In this document: positions 38,052 to 47,933 of the stretch, one piece after another
Position numbering within the stretch: position 1 is the stretch's first letter
How the letters are laid out: every line of letters starts with the position of its first letter
Assembly (NCBI RefSeq): GCF_025380365.1
Contig: NZ_JAOCQF010000003.1
Span: 496,001 to 560,000, forward strand
Direction of reading: 5' to 3'
DNA: 64,000 bases
DNA from: Albidovulum sediminis
GTDB taxonomy: Bacteria; Pseudomonadota; Alphaproteobacteria; Rhodobacterales; Rhodobacteraceae
Translations under genes and position numbers: made by a program
The notes under the pieces: generated by a model
The model's database searches: none
Seen by the model: the letters and a program-made list of their open reading frames with translations, nothing else
Told to the model about the DNA's origin: nothing

Positions 38052-39020
38052 ATGGACCGCTCCGCAGGGCAAAAGCGCACAGGCGCCAATCTTTATTCGC
38101 AGGTCGAACCCTTCGACCGGCAATTCCTCGATGTGGGCGAGGGGCATCGCGTCTACGTCGAACAATGCGGGCAACCGGACGGGCTGCCGGTTCTGGTCCT
38201 GCACGGCGGACCCGGCGGCGGATCGTCGCCCGCCATGCGGAGGTTCTTCGACCCGTCGGTCTATCGCGTTGTCCTCTTTGACCAGCGCGGCTGCGGACGG
38301 TCGGAGCCGAATGCCGCAGTTCAGGCGAACACGACCTGGCACCTGGTTGCCGACATCGAACGCATCCGCAAGGCGTTGGGAATCGACCGCTGGATCGTCT
38401 TCGGCGGAAGCTGGGGTGCCACGCTGGGCCTGATCTACGCCGAGACGCATCCCGACCGCGTGATCCACCTCGTCCTGCGCGGCGTCTTCCTGATGACGCA
38501 GGCCGAGCTTGACTGGTTCTACGGCGGCGGGGCCGGGGCCTTCTGGCCCGAACTGTGGCAGCGTTTCGCCGGCATGGTCCCGGCGGATGAACGCGCCGAC
38601 CTGATCGGCGCCTACCACAAGCGGTTGTTCTCGGGAAACCCCGCCGAGGAGGCGCGATTCGCGCGCGCCTGGACGGGATGGGAAAATGCCCTTGCCAGCA
38701 TCGAGAACGAAGGCCTGACGGGCGATGCGCCCAGCGATTACGCCCGCGCCTTTGCCCGGCTTGAGAACCATTACTTCGTCAACCATGGATTTTTGGAGAC
38801 GGACGGCCAGATCCTCCGCGACCTCCCGAAGATTCAAGATATCCCCGGCACCATCGTGCAGGGCCGTTACGACATGATCTGCCCGCCGCTGACGGCGTGG
38901 AAGCTGACACAGTCATGGCGCCGGTCCGAGTTGCGGATGATCCCCGTCGCCGGTCACGCGCTGTCGGAACCGGGCATCAGCGCGGAACTGGTGCGGGTGA
39001 TGGACGGGCTCAGGGCATGA
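38052..39020 (+). CDS. pip: Proline iminopeptidase
   Basis: Alpha/beta hydrolase releasing N-terminal proline. 322 residues. Oxyanion segment [10 protein letters not shown], nucleophile elbow GGSWGATL with the catalytic serine, the acid region [11 protein letters not shown], and the histidine in [10 protein letters not shown] are all present. The TATATA at 38038-38043 ends only 9 bases before the ATG, so the leader could be extremely short if that is the -10. The stop overlaps tspO as ATGA. Confidence 0.95.
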   Translation: MDRSAGQKRTGANLYSQVEPFDRQFLDVGEGHRVYVEQCGQPDGLPVLVLHGGPGGGSSPAMRRFFDPSVYRVVLFDQRGCGRSEPNAAVQANTTWHLVADIERIRKALGIDRWIVFGGSWGATLGLIYAETHPDRVIHLVLRGVFLMTQAELDWFYGGGAGAFWPELWQRFAGMVPADERADLIGAYHKRLFSGNPAEEARFARAWTGWENALASIENEGLTGDAPSDYARAFARLENHYFVNHGFLETDGQILRDLPKIQDIPGTIVQGRYDMICPPLTAWKLTQSWRRSELRMIPVAGHALSEPGISAELVRVMDGLRA

Positions 39021-39478
39021 GTGCGGGCTGGATCTTCGCGGCGTTTCTTCTCGGCTCGGGAGCTGCGGCGGCAAGCGGCGCCGTCTTCAAGCCGGGCAGT
39101 TGGTACGACGGCCTGAAACGGCCGCGCTGGACACCGCCCGGATGGGTGTTCCCGCTGGTCTGGACCACGCTTTACATCCTGATGGCATGGGCGGCGACAC
39201 GCGTCGCGCTGCGGCCGGAAAACGGCGCCGCACTCGCGCTTTACGCCGCGCAGATCGCGCTGAACACGCTCTGGACGCCGGTCTTCTTCGGGGCGAGGCG
39301 GATCGGCCTCGGGGCGGTCGTCCTTCTTGCCCTGCTGGCGACTGTTGTCACGATGATCCCCGCCTTCTGGAGGGTGGACTGGTTCGCCGGCCTGCTCCTG
39401 CTGCCCTATGGCGCGTGGCTTTGTCTTGCGTCGGTGCTGAACCTATGGATCTGGCGGAACAACCGGTCGTCAGCTTAG
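39017..39478 (+). CDS. tspO: TspO/MBR tryptophan-rich sensory membrane protein
   Basis: 153 residues with five hydrophobic helices. The WTPPGWVFPLVWTTLYILMA segment (about residues 37-56) and the C-terminal ASVLNLWIWRNN are diagnostic of TspO. The family binds porphyrins; in Rhodobacter sphaeroides TspO modulates pigment gene expression with oxygen. It overlaps pip by 4 bases. The stop codon lies inside a 12-base tandem duplication (39472-39495). Confidence 0.94.
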   Translation: MSAGWIFAAFLLGSGAAAASGAVFKPGSWYDGLKRPRWTPPGWVFPLVWTTLYILMAWAATRVALRPENGAALALYAAQIALNTLWTPVFFGARRIGLGAVVLLALLATVVTMIPAFWRVDWFAGLLLLPYGAWLCLASVLNLWIWRNNRSSA

Positions 39479-39495
39479 CGCTTAGCTTAGCGCTT
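39472..39495. repeat. Perfect 12-base tandem duplication at the tspO stop
   Basis: AGCTTAGCGCTT occurs twice in immediate succession. The first copy contains the tspO TAG stop; the second abuts the proposed -35 of the rimP promoter. Confidence 0.9.
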
Positions 39496-39522
39496 GCAGA
39501 CTCACCCCCGTTCCCCTATATC
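39494..39522 (+). promoter_or_regulatory. Promoter candidate for rimP-nusA-ylxR-infB
   Basis: TTGCAG (39494-39499), exactly 17 bases, then TATATC (39517-39522). The predicted transcript would start near 39529 and carry a leader of about 85 bases with two hairpins before the rimP ATG. The same -35 and spacer recur upstream of dnaK. Confidence 0.5.
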
Positions 39523-39576
39523 GCCTTCAACAGCGGCGTTGCGGGGTCCAAACTCGCAACCCACCGGGAAAGATCG

Positions 39577-39600
39577 ACGGGCCGCAGGGCCCGTTTTTTA
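39577..39600 (+). terminator. Terminator-like hairpin in the rimP leader (attenuator candidate)
   Basis: A perfect 7-base-pair stem, ACGGGCC (39577-39583) with GGCCCGT (39588-39594), loop GCAG, runs into six T residues. It ends 13 bases before the rimP ATG. A preceding hairpin, GTTGCG (39538-39543) with CGCAAC (39555-39560), lies in the same leader. It may simply end the pip-tspO transcript or regulate read-through into rimP-nusA-infB. Confidence 0.8.
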
Positions 39601-39613
39601 TTGCTTGGAACCC

Positions 39614-40183
39614 ATGACCGACCTCATCGCGAAAACCGCCATCGACCGTCGCCTGGCCGAGATCGTGACCCCGACCATCGAGGGCCTGGGGTTCGAGCTG
39701 GTGCGTATCCGGCTGATGGGCGGCAACACCAAGACGCTTCAGATCATGGCCGACCGACCCGACGGCGGCATCGATGTTGACGACTGCGGGCGGATTTCAA
39801 CCGCCGTTTCCGCCGTGCTCGATGTCGAGGACCCGATCGAGGAGGCCTATACGCTCGAAGTCTCCTCGCCGGGGATCGACCGACCGCTGACGCGGCTGAA
39901 GGATTTCGACGCCTGGAAGGGATACGAGGCCAAGATCGAAACCGCCGAGATGATCGACGGGCGCAAGCGGTTCAAGGGCGAGCTTGCCGGAACCGAAGGC
40001 GACGAGGTCCTGATCGAGATCGAGGAAGGCACGATCGGGCTCCGGTTCGACTGGCTTTCCGACGCAAAGCTGGTCCTGACGGATGAGCTGATCACCGAAA
40101 TGCTGCGGCAGAAGAAGGCGCATCCCGCGCCGGACGAAACGCAGTTCGACCACATCGAAGAAGATACTTCCGAGGAGGAGTGA
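39614..40183 (+). CDS. rimP: Ribosome maturation factor RimP
   Basis: Needed for 30S subunit maturation. 189 residues from ATG 39614. Family blocks are [12 protein letters not shown], the DDC segment and [14 protein letters not shown]. The C-terminus has a typical acidic tail ([10 protein letters not shown]). First gene of the conserved rimP-nusA-ylxR-infB operon. nusA starts 1 base after its stop. Confidence 0.95.
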   Translation: MTDLIAKTAIDRRLAEIVTPTIEGLGFELVRIRLMGGNTKTLQIMADRPDGGIDVDDCGRISTAVSAVLDVEDPIEEAYTLEVSSPGIDRPLTRLKDFDAWKGYEAKIETAEMIDGRKRFKGELAGTEGDEVLIEIEEGTIGLRFDWLSDAKLVLTDELITEMLRQKKAHPAPDETQFDHIEEDTSEEE

Positions 40184-40184
40184 C

Positions 40185-41792
40185 ATGGCGATTACCTCTG
40201 CCAACCAGCTCGAGCTTCTGCAGACGGCCGAGGCGGTCGCGCGGGAAAAGATGATCGACCCGGATCTGGTGATCCAGGCGATGGAGGAAAGCCTCGCCCG
40301 TGCGGCCAAGTCCCGCTACGGCTCCGAGATGGACATTCGCGTGAAGATCGACCGCAAGACGGGCCGCGCGAACTTTACCCGCGTCCGCACCGTGGTCGAG
40401 GATGACGCGGTCGAGAACTATCAGGCTCAGCTCACGGCCCAGCAGGCGAAGCAGTACCTCGCCGACCCGAAGGTGGGCGACACGATCGTGGACGAGGTGC
40501 CGCCGGTCGAACTTGGCCGCATCGCCGCGCAATCCGCCAAGCAGGTGATCCTTCAGAAGGTCCGCGAGGCCGAGCGCGACCGCCAGTTCGAGGAATTCAA
40601 GGACCGCAAGGGCTCGATCATCAACGGCGTGGTCAAGCGCGAGGAATACGGCAACATCATCGTCGACATCGGCCGCGGCGAGGCGATCCTGCGCCGGAAC
40701 GAGAAGATCGGCCGCGAAAGCTACCGCCCGAACGACCGCATCCGCGCCTATATCAAGGACGTCCGCCGCGAGGCCCGCGGCCCGCAGGTCTTCCTGTCGC
40801 GCACCGATCCGCAGTTCATGGCGGAACTGTTCAAGATGGAAGTGCCGGAGATCTACGACGGCATCATCGAGATCAAGGCCGTGGCCCGCGATCCGGGCAG
40901 CCGCGCCAAGATCGGCGTCATCTCCTACGACAACTCGATCGACCCGGTCGGCGCCTGCGTCGGCATGCGCGGCAGCCGCGTTCAGGCCGTGGTGAACGAG
41001 CTTCAGGGCGAGAAGATCGACATCATCCCGTGGAACGAGGATCAGGCAACCTTCCTTGTCAACGCGCTTCAGCCGGCCGAGGTTTCGAAGGTCGTCATCG
41101 ACGAGGAAGGCGGCAAGATCGAGGTCGTGGTGCCGGACGAGCAGCTGTCGCTCGCCATCGGCCGCCGGGGCCAGAACGTGCGGCTCGCCAGCCAGCTGAC
41201 CGGCCTCGACATCGACATCCTGACCGAAGCCGAGGAAAGCCAGCGCCGTCAGGCCGAGTTCGCCGAACGCACGAAGCTGTTCATGGAGGCGCTCGATCTG
41301 GACGAATTCTTCGCCCAGCTTCTGGTCGCCGAGGGCTTCACGAGCCTCGAGGAAGTGGCTTACGTCGAGCTTGACGAGCTTCTGTCGATCGAGGGCGTCG
41401 ACGAAGGCACTGCCGAGGAACTTCAGGCCCGCGCCCGCGACTTCATCGAGGAGCAGAACCGCAAGGCTCTGGAAACCGCCCGTTCGCTGGGCGTCGAGGA
41501 CAGCCTGATCGAGTTCGACGGCCTGACCCCGCAGATGGTCGAGGCACTGGCCAAGGACGGGATCAAGACGCTCGAGGATTTCGCGACCTGCGCCGACTGG
41601 GAACTGGCCGGCGGCTGGACCACCGTTAACGGCGAACGCGTGAAGGACGAGGGCCTGCTCGAGAAGTTCGACGTCAGTCTTGAAGAGGCGCAGCACCTGG
41701 TGATGACCGCGCGCATCCAGCTTGGCTGGGTCGATCCGGCGGAGATGGATGCCGAAGGCGAGGCCGATGACCAGGAGGAGGCCGAGGCCTGA
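40185..41792 (+). CDS. nusA: Transcription termination/antitermination factor NusA
   Basis: Binds RNA polymerase and nascent RNA. 535 residues. N-terminal domain (1-130), S1 domain (about 137-200, [20 protein letters not shown]), tandem KH domains (about 200-345, with [24 protein letters not shown] and [14 protein letters not shown]). Two C-terminal acidic repeat-like helical regions (about 360-530) end in acidic residues, as in other proteobacterial NusA. The preceding leader hairpins raise the possibility that NusA influences its own operon. Confidence 0.97.
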   Translation: MAITSANQLELLQTAEAVAREKMIDPDLVIQAMEESLARAAKSRYGSEMDIRVKIDRKTGRANFTRVRTVVEDDAVENYQAQLTAQQAKQYLADPKVGDTIVDEVPPVELGRIAAQSAKQVILQKVREAERDRQFEEFKDRKGSIINGVVKREEYGNIIVDIGRGEAILRRNEKIGRESYRPNDRIRAYIKDVRREARGPQVFLSRTDPQFMAELFKMEVPEIYDGIIEIKAVARDPGSRAKIGVISYDNSIDPVGACVGMRGSRVQAVVNELQGEKIDIIPWNEDQATFLVNALQPAEVSKVVIDEEGGKIEVVVPDEQLSLAIGRRGQNVRLASQLTGLDIDILTEAEESQRRQAEFAERTKLFMEALDLDEFFAQLLVAEGFTSLEEVAYVELDELLSIEGVDEGTAEELQARARDFIEEQNRKALETARSLGVEDSLIEFDGLTPQMVEALAKDGIKTLEDFATCADWELAGGWTTVNGERVKDEGLLEKFDVSLEEAQHLVMTARIQLGWVDPAEMDAEGEADDQEEAEA

Positions 41793-41808
41793 GCCTCGGA
41801 CAGTGCCG

Positions 41809-42438
41809 ATGACCCGAGGCGGACGCGAAAAGGACAGGGACGGGCCGGAACGGCGCTGCATCGTCACGGGTGACGTGCAGCCCAAGGCCGGTCTTGTCCG
41901 TTTCGTCGTCTCCCCCGCGGGCGAGGTCATGCCCGACCTCGCCGGCAAGCTTCCCGGCCGCGGCATCTGGGTCACGGCGGATCGCGATGCCATCGCGAAG
42001 GCTGCCGCCAAGGGGCTGTTCGCGCGCGCGGCGCGGGCTCAGGTCACGGTCGCCCCGAACCTTGCCGATGTCGTCGAGGAAGGTCTGGCGAAGCGCGTCG
42101 TCGAACTGGTTTCGCTGGCGCGCAAGGCCGGTCTTGCCGTCGCCGGGTTCGAGAAGGTCAAGGGCTGGCTGGCGGAGGGCAAGGCAAAGGTGCTTCTGCA
42201 GGCGTCCGACGGATCCGACCGTGGCAAGGGCAAGCTCTGGACCCCGCAGGGTGGGCGCTGGTTCGGTTGCCTGACATCCTCGGAACTCGGTCTGGCCTTC
42301 GGTCGGGATTATGTGATACACGGCGCGCTTGCGTCTGGCGGACTCAGCATCCGTGTTGTAGAGGAAGCCGCAAAGCTTGATGGCTTGCGAAAGATTGACG
42401 GCGGAAATTCCGCCGGGAAGGAAACGAAGTCGGCATGA
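41809..42438 (+). CDS. RNA-binding protein: YlxR (DUF448) domain fused to an L7Ae-like domain
   Basis: 209 residues. The first about 90 residues are a YlxR domain with [20 protein letters not shown] and LPGRGIWV. Residues 100-180 form an L7Ae/L30e-like RNA-binding fold ([20 protein letters not shown]). This fusion is typical of alphaproteobacterial operons between nusA and infB; function is poorly defined, with regulatory roles proposed for YlxR. GTG 41803 is an alternative start. The stop overlaps infB by 4 bases. Confidence 0.9.
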   Translation: MTRGGREKDRDGPERRCIVTGDVQPKAGLVRFVVSPAGEVMPDLAGKLPGRGIWVTADRDAIAKAAAKGLFARAARAQVTVAPNLADVVEEGLAKRVVELVSLARKAGLAVAGFEKVKGWLAEGKAKVLLQASDGSDRGKGKLWTPQGGRWFGCLTSSELGLAFGRDYVIHGALASGGLSIRVVEEAAKLDGLRKIDGGNSAGKETKSA

Positions 42439-44966
42439 GCGATACAGACGGTAAGAAACCGCTTGGTCTTGGGGGCGGTCGTCCCGGTCAGGTGAAGCAG
42501 AGCTTCAGCCACGGCCGGACGAAGAGCGTCGTGGTCGAGACGAAGCGCAAGCGTGTGGTCGTGCCGAAACCGGGTGCCGCGCCGGCGGCTGCGGGCAAGC
42601 CCGCGATGTCCGGCGGTGATCCGTCGCGCCGCCCTGCCGGCATCTCAGACGCCGAGATGGAGCGCCGGCTGAAGGCGCTTCAGGCCGCGAAAGCGCGCGA
42701 AGTCGTCGAGGCCGAGGCCCGTGCCGCCGAAGAGCGTGCGCGCGAGGAAGAACGGGAACGCCGCCGCGCCGAGGCGGAGGCGAAGGAGCGCGAAGAGCGC
42801 GAGCGCGAAGAGGCGCTGCGGCTGAAGGCCGAGGAAGAGGAACGCCGCGCCCGCGAGGCCGAGGTGCGCGCCGCCCGCAAGGAAGAAGTGCGCAAGCCCG
42901 CGCCGGCGAAGCCCGCGCCTGCCGATCCGGCCGCCGCCGAGGCTGCCGCCGCACGCGCCGCCACCAAGGGCGTTGCCGCTGCGGGACCCCGCAAGACCGA
43001 CCGGGAACGCGACGACCGCGGCGCCCCGGACCGTGACAGCCGCAATCGCGGCGCCGCCCGCGATGAGGCGCGCCGTTCCGGCAAGCTGACCCTGTCCGAG
43101 GCGCTGGACGAGGGCGGGCGCCAGCGGTCGCTCGCCGCGATGAAGCGCAAGCAGGAAAAGGCCCGCGCCAAGGCGATGGGTTTCGGCCACAAGGCCGAGA
43201 AACAAAGCCGTGACGTGCAGTTGCCCGAAACCATCGTGGTCAGCGAACTGGCCAACCGCATGGCCGAACGTGCCGCCGACGTGGTCAAGGCGCTCATGAA
43301 GATGGGCATGATGGTCACGATGAACCAGTCGATCGATGCCGACACCGCGGAGATCGTGATCGAGGAATTCGGCCACCGCGCGGTCCGGGTCTCGGATTCG
43401 GACGTCGAGCAGGTCATCGACACGGTCGAGGACAAGGACGAAGATCTTCTGCCGCGGCCGGCGATCGTCACGATCATGGGCCACGTCGACCACGGCAAGA
43501 CCTCGCTTCTGGACGCGATCCGCAAGACCAACGTCGTCGCGGGCGAAGCGGGCGGCATTACCCAGCACATCGGCGCCTATCAGGTGAAAACCCCGAACGG
43601 CAGCTTGGTGACCTTCCTTGACACGCCGGGCCACGCTGCCTTCACCTCGATGCGCGCGCGCGGCGCGCAGGTGACGGACATCGTCATCCTGGTGGTTGCC
43701 GCCGACGACGCGGTGATGCCGCAGACGGTCGAGGCGATCAACCACGCCAAGGCCGCCAGGGTTCCGATGATCGTCGCCATCAACAAGTGCGACAAGCCCA
43801 GCGCCAACCCGCAGAAGGTGCGGACCGACCTTCTCCAGCACGAAGTCGTGGTGGAAGCGATGTCGGGCGAAGTGCAGGACGTCGAGGTTTCGGCGCTGAC
43901 GGGCAAAGGCCTGGACGAACTTCTGGACGCCATCGCACTGCAGGCCGAGATCCTGGAGCTGAAGGCCAATCCCGAGCGCGCCGCGGCGGGTGCCGTGATT
44001 GAGGCGAAGCTTGACGTGGGGCGCGGCCCGGTGGCGACCGTTCTGGTTCAGAACGGAACCCTGCGTCAGGGCGATATCTTCGTCGTCGGCGAACAGTGGG
44101 GCAAGGTCCGCGCGCTGATGAACGACAAGGGCGAAAGGGTGCAGGAAGCCGGCCCCTCGGTTCCGGTCGAGGTTCTGGGTCTGAACGGTACGCCCGAGGC
44201 CGGCGACGTCCTGAACGTCGTCGAGACCGAAGCGCAGGCGCGCGAAATCGCGGCCTACCGAATCCAGGCCGCCAAGGACAAGCGCGCGGCGGCAGGCGCG
44301 GCCACGACACTCGAACAACTCATGGCGAAGGCCAAGGCCGACGAAACCGTTGCCGAACTGCCCATCGTCGTGAAGGCGGATGTGCAAGGCTCGGCCGAGG
44401 CGATCGTTCAGGCGATGGAAAAGATTGGCAACGACGAGGTGCGTGTGCGCGTTCTGCACTACGGTGTGGGCGCGATCACCGAATCCGACATCGGTCTTGC
44501 CGAAGCCTCGGGCGCGCCGGTCATCGGCTTCAACGTCCGCGCCAACGCGCCCGCGCGCAATGCCGCGAACCAGAAGGGTGTGGAGATCCGCTATTACTCC
44601 ATCATCTACGACCTTGTGGACGATATCAAAGCCGCTGCCTCGGGTCTGCTCAAGGCCGAGGTGCGCGAGAACTTCATCGGCTACGCCAAGATCCTCGAGG
44701 TCTTCAAGGTGTCGGGCGTCGGCAAGGTCGCCGGCTGTCTTGTCACCGAAGGGGTGGCGCGGCGTTCCGCGGGCGTCCGTCTCCTGCGCGACAACGTGGT
44801 GGTCCACGAAGGCACTCTGAAGACGCTCAAGCGCTTCAAGGACGAAGTCAAGGAAGTGCAATCGGGCCAGGAATGCGGCATGGCCTTCGAAAACTACGAT
44901 GACATCCGGCAGAACGATGTCATCGAGATCTTCGAACGCGAAGAGGTCGTGCGGAAGCTGAACTGA
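42435..44966 (+). CDS. infB: Translation initiation factor IF-2
   Basis: GTPase that places initiator tRNA on the 30S subunit. 843 residues. The N-terminal third is low complexity: an Ala/Glu/Arg-rich charged helix (about residues 75-155) and a basic linker. The G domain starts at about 348 with GHVDHGKTS, followed by DTPGHAAF and NKCDKP. Domains II-IV end with EVVRKLN. This is the standard proteobacterial architecture. A bidirectional hairpin terminator follows 27 bases after the stop. Confidence 0.97.
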   Translation: MSDTDGKKPLGLGGGRPGQVKQSFSHGRTKSVVVETKRKRVVVPKPGAAPAAAGKPAMSGGDPSRRPAGISDAEMERRLKALQAAKAREVVEAEARAAEERAREEERERRRAEAEAKEREEREREEALRLKAEEEERRAREAEVRAARKEEVRKPAPAKPAPADPAAAEAAAARAATKGVAAAGPRKTDRERDDRGAPDRDSRNRGAARDEARRSGKLTLSEALDEGGRQRSLAAMKRKQEKARAKAMGFGHKAEKQSRDVQLPETIVVSELANRMAERAADVVKALMKMGMMVTMNQSIDADTAEIVIEEFGHRAVRVSDSDVEQVIDTVEDKDEDLLPRPAIVTIMGHVDHGKTSLLDAIRKTNVVAGEAGGITQHIGAYQVKTPNGSLVTFLDTPGHAAFTSMRARGAQVTDIVILVVAADDAVMPQTVEAINHAKAARVPMIVAINKCDKPSANPQKVRTDLLQHEVVVEAMSGEVQDVEVSALTGKGLDELLDAIALQAEILELKANPERAAAGAVIEAKLDVGRGPVATVLVQNGTLRQGDIFVVGEQWGKVRALMNDKGERVQEAGPSVPVEVLGLNGTPEAGDVLNVVETEAQAREIAAYRIQAAKDKRAAAGAATTLEQLMAKAKADETVAELPIVVKADVQGSAEAIVQAMEKIGNDEVRVRVLHYGVGAITESDIGLAEASGAPVIGFNVRANAPARNAANQKGVEIRYYSIIYDLVDDIKAAASGLLKAEVRENFIGYAKILEVFKVSGVGKVAGCLVTEGVARRSAGVRLLRDNVVVHEGTLKTLKRFKDEVKEVQSGQECGMAFENYDDIRQNDVIEIFEREEVVRKLN

Positions 44967-44992
44967 CGCCGCACGGTCGAACGAAAGAGAGA

Positions 44993-45017
44993 GGCCGCCT
45001 TTTCAGGCGGCCTTTTT
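44993..45017. terminator. Rho-independent terminator ending the infB operon
   Basis: GGCCGCCT (44993-45000) pairs perfectly with AGGCGGCC (45005-45012), loop TTTC, followed by TTTTT. The hairpin also contains the last codons and the stop of the convergent 45-residue gene, whose strand exits into a weaker TCTCTCTTTC run. Confidence 0.92.
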
Positions 45018-45140
45018 CGTGACTGGCAGGCCTTCGAAAACCCTGCTGCCGACGCGAATCTGGATCCGCCCGTCGGTCAATTCCTTCTCGAAGGTGCCCT
45101 GAACCTGCACGCAACTTCCGATCACGATGGTTCGCAGCAT
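45003..45140 (-). CDS. Small 45-residue protein, conserved-looking, function unknown
   Basis: An open frame of 46 codons from ATG 45140 to TGA 45003. The product begins MLRTIVIGSCVQVQGTFEK, continues with DGRIQIRVGSRVFEG and ends KKAA. The alternating hydrophobic pattern suggests a small beta-barrel-like protein; the composition is basic. Codon use is like neighbouring genes, and an AGGGGGGGCGAGG purine-rich ribosome site precedes the ATG. Similar very short products follow infB in related bacteria as far as I recall, but I cannot name a function. Its 3' end is the infB terminator. Confidence 0.65.
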   Translation of the reverse strand: MLRTIVIGSCVQVQGTFEKELTDGRIQIRVGSRVFEGLPVTKKAA

Positions 45141-45270
45141 GGCCCTCGCCCCCCCTGTTGGGCTGCTGATTTCATCCCGGTCGTTGCCTGTTTTGAGCCG
45201 AGTTGGCCCATAATTTGCATGTTCGATGCGATTCTGGAAACAAATTGACTCCGCATGGCCCAGATGGCCG

Positions 45271-45672
45271 CTAAAGCCAATCGCGCAGGATCGGGATCAG
45301 CGGCAGATCGGCCGGTGGCATGGGGTAGTTGCGAAGATCGTTTGCACGCACCCAGGCCAGCGCCTGCCCTTCACGGGCGTGGGGAATGCCTTGCCATTTC
45401 CGGCAGGCGAACAGCGGCATCAGCAAGTGAAAATCCTCGTAGGCGTGGCTCGCGAAGGTCAGGGGCGCAAGACAGCTTTTCCAGGTGTCGATCCCCAATT
45501 CCTCGTGCAGTTCCCGGATCAGCGCCGCCTCCGGGCTTTCTCCGGGTTCGACCTTGCCGCCGGGGAATTCCCACAGGCCGGCGAGCGACTTGCCCGCCGG
45601 CCGCTGCGCCAGCAGAACCCGTCCGTCGACATCGATCAGCGCGACCGCCGAAACCAGGACGACCCGCGTCAC
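45271..45672 (-). CDS. mutT: 8-oxo-dGTP pyrophosphatase MutT
   Basis: Removes oxidised dGTP from the nucleotide pool. 133 residues from GTG 45672, giving VTRVVLVSAVALIDVDGRVL. The Nudix box GGKVEPGESPEAALIRELHE, followed by ELGI, is preceded by LWEFPGG, the MutT pattern. The start overlaps the argJ stop as GTGA; a longer frame to 45831 runs inside argJ. Last gene of the parvulin-argJ-mutT operon. Confidence 0.93.
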   Translation of the reverse strand: MTRVVLVSAVALIDVDGRVLLAQRPAGKSLAGLWEFPGGKVEPGESPEAALIRELHEELGIDTWKSCLAPLTFASHAYEDFHLLMPLFACRKWQGIPHAREGQALAWVRANDLRNYPMPPADLPLIPILRDWL

Positions 45673-47030
45673 GACCGGTAGTCGGCGTTGATGTCGATGT
45701 AGCGATGCGTCAGGTCGCAGGTCCAGACACTTTTCGCGCCCTTGCCGAGCCCGAGGTCGACGCCAATGACAAGGTCCTGCCGCTTCATGTAGTCGGACGC
45801 CGCCTGTTCGCTGTAGTCGGGAACGCGCCAACCCTTCTCGGCCACGAGGAGGTCTCCGAACCGGATCGAGATCAGGTCGCGGTCGGCGCGCGCACCGGAT
45901 TTGCCGATCGCAGCGACGATCCGGCCCCAGTTCGCATCCTCGCCGGCAATCGCGGTCTTGACCAGGGGCGAGTTGGCGATGGCCATCGCGATGCGGTGGG
46001 CATCCGCCGCATCCGCGGCCCCCGTAACCCGAACCTCGACGAATTTCGTGGCCCCTTCGCCGTCCCGCACCACCTGATGCGCAAGATCCATCATCACGCG
46101 GCGCAGCGCCGCTTCGAATTCGCGCGCGACCTTGCCGCGCAGATCGGTGATCGGGGCCGCGTCGGACATGCCCGTGGCGGCGACGATCAGCGCGTCCGAG
46201 GTCGAGGTGTCGCTGTCCACCGTGATCGCGTTGAAGGTGTCGTCGACCTGGCGCGAGACCATCTTTTGCAGCGCCTTCGAGGGGATGGCCGCGTCGGTGA
46301 AGATGTAGACCAGCATGGTTGCCATGTCGGGCGCGATCATGCCCGATCCCTTGGCGATGCCGGCGATGCGGATGGTGCCGCCTTCGCCCGCCAACTCGGC
46401 AGCCGCCCCTTTGGCAAAGGTGTCGGTGGTCATGATCGCGCGGGCCGCAAGCTCTATCGCGCCGTCATCCAGACCGGCAACCAGCTCAGGAAGGCTGGCG
46501 GTGATCCGTTTATGTGGCAAAGGTTCGCCGATCACGCCGGTCGAGGAGGACAAGACGCGTGACGGAGGCAGGCCAAGGGCCGCTGCAACGCCGGAAGTCA
46601 CCGCGTCCACGGCCTCCTGCCCGGCCTTTCCGGTGAAGGCGTTGGCGTTGCCGGAGTTGACGATGATCGCGGCGCCATCCTCGCTTTCGGCGGCAATTTT
46701 CAGCTTCGACTGGCAGTCCAGAACGCAGGCCGCGCGGGTAGATGAGCGGGTGAAGGCGCCGGCCAGGGCGGTTCCCGGGGCCAGCCGCGCCAGCATCACG
46801 TCCGTGCGACCCGCATAGCGCACACCGGCCGCGACCGTCGCGAACTCCACACCCGCGATGCGGGGAAGGGTCGGAAAGCCGTTCTTCGGCGCAAGCGGCG
46901 ACACTGTCGCGGCCGTCTTGCCGGAACCGACCGTATCCTTCGCGGCCTTCTTGACCTTCTTGCGAAGCTTCTGGACCTTTTCCTTCAGCTTCTTCACGTC
47001 GGCCTTCAGATCGGCGCCTTTCCTGGCCAT
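45669..47030 (-). CDS. argJ: Bifunctional glutamate N-acetyltransferase / ornithine acetyltransferase ArgJ with a basic N-terminal extension
   Basis: Catalyses the acetyl-recycling steps of arginine synthesis. The self-cleavage site is intact: KGSGMIAPDMATML with the catalytic threonine at about residue 238, to be processed into two chains. The IIVNSGNANAFTGKAG segment is also conserved. The protein has 453 residues, about 40 more than usual. The extra N-terminus is a lysine-rich amphipathic helix (DVKKLKEKVQKLRKKVKKAA). No later ATG gives a better start before the conserved SPLAPKNGFP. Follows the parvulin gene by 22 bases. Confidence 0.95.
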   Translation of the reverse strand: MARKGADLKADVKKLKEKVQKLRKKVKKAAKDTVGSGKTAATVSPLAPKNGFPTLPRIAGVEFATVAAGVRYAGRTDVMLARLAPGTALAGAFTRSSTRAACVLDCQSKLKIAAESEDGAAIIVNSGNANAFTGKAGQEAVDAVTSGVAAALGLPPSRVLSSSTGVIGEPLPHKRITASLPELVAGLDDGAIELAARAIMTTDTFAKGAAAELAGEGGTIRIAGIAKGSGMIAPDMATMLVYIFTDAAIPSKALQKMVSRQVDDTFNAITVDSDTSTSDALIVAATGMSDAAPITDLRGKVAREFEAALRRVMMDLAHQVVRDGEGATKFVEVRVTGAADAADAHRIAMAIANSPLVKTAIAGEDANWGRIVAAIGKSGARADRDLISIRFGDLLVAEKGWRVPDYSEQAASDYMKRQDLVIGVDLGLGKGAKSVWTCDLTHRYIDINADYRS

Positions 47031-47052
47031 CGTGCCCCCCTGTGGCGGTGCG

Positions 47053-47895
47053 TCAATTGTCGATCAGTGCGGTGTTCTTCAGGATTACCGGATCCATGCC
47101 TTCCGAGTTCCGCTTGATCTCGGCAGATTCGGTCAGCGCGGTCACTGCGGCCTCGACCGCCTTCTGCTGCAATTCCCCTGCAAGTTCGTCCCGCGTCTCA
47201 TCAAGCGTCGGAACCGTCGCTGCCCGGGTCTCCATCAACTTGATGATATGCCAGCCGAATTCGGTCTGGACCGGATCGGACAGCTGGCCGGCTTGCAGGG
47301 CAACGACGGCATCCTCGAACGGCTTGACCATCATGCCAAGCCCGAACCAGCCCAGATCGCCACCGTTCGGGCCGGACGGCCCGGTCGACATCTCGGTTGC
47401 AACCGTGGCGAAATCGGCGCCGCCGTCCAGTCTCGCGCGCACGGCCTTGGCCTCTTCCTCGCTCTCCACAAGGATGTGGGCGGCGTGATACTCGGTGCCC
47501 GGATCAACCTTGCCATAGCGTTCGTCATAAAGGGCCTGAAGCGCCTCATCGGTGACCGCGGCATCGGCGATCGTGTTCAGGGCCTCGTTCGACAGATAGG
47601 CAAGCCGCTGGGTTGCGAGCATCAGTTCGGTGCGTTTCGACAGCGGCTGCGGAACCTGCTGCGCCAGGGCGGTCTGCTGGATCAACTGCTCGAGAATTCC
47701 GTCGAACAGCGTCTTGTCATCCATCGACAGATATTGGGCCGGCAGGGCTTCGCGCAGCGCGATCATCTGGCCCAGGGTGATGTCTGTGCCATTGACCGTG
47801 GCGACGACCGTTCCCGCCTCGGGCTCCTGCGCAAGCGCCGGCGTCGTCAGGGTCAGCACACATGCCGCCGCCCAGAGTATCGTCCGTCTCGACAT
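47053..47895 (-). CDS. Periplasmic parvulin-type peptidyl-prolyl isomerase
   Basis: 280 residues. Signal peptide with cleavage near ALA-QE at about residue 22. A SurA/PrsA-like N-terminal helical region (about 30-130) precedes the parvulin domain (about 138-222). That domain holds AAHILVESEEEAKAV, FATVATEMSTGPSGPNGGDL and FGWHIIKLM. It likely helps fold exported proteins, consistent with being divergent from secA. An AGGAG site precedes the ATG. It heads the operon with argJ and mutT. Confidence 0.92.
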   Translation of the reverse strand: MSRRTILWAAACVLTLTTPALAQEPEAGTVVATVNGTDITLGQMIALREALPAQYLSMDDKTLFDGILEQLIQQTALAQQVPQPLSKRTELMLATQRLAYLSNEALNTIADAAVTDEALQALYDERYGKVDPGTEYHAAHILVESEEEAKAVRARLDGGADFATVATEMSTGPSGPNGGDLGWFGLGMMVKPFEDAVVALQAGQLSDPVQTEFGWHIIKLMETRAATVPTLDETRDELAGELQQKAVEAAVTALTESAEIKRNSEGMDPVILKNTALIDN

Positions 47896-47933
47896 CGTTA
47901 TAGCTCCTGCTCGTGCTGCCGGCCCTTGCGGCG

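Noticed and set aside
39479-39613. Possible tRNA gene upstream of rimP, as in E. coli metY
   Set aside because: No cloverleaf, TTC loop or CCA-like end could be built; the region is explained by a promoter and two hairpins.
40092-42011. A 639-codon minus-strand frame opposite nusA and ylxR
   Set aside because: Shadow frame across two well-supported genes in a classic operon.
42645-44861. A 738-codon minus-strand frame opposite infB
   Set aside because: Shadow of infB; the low-complexity product matches the complement of the charged infB linker.
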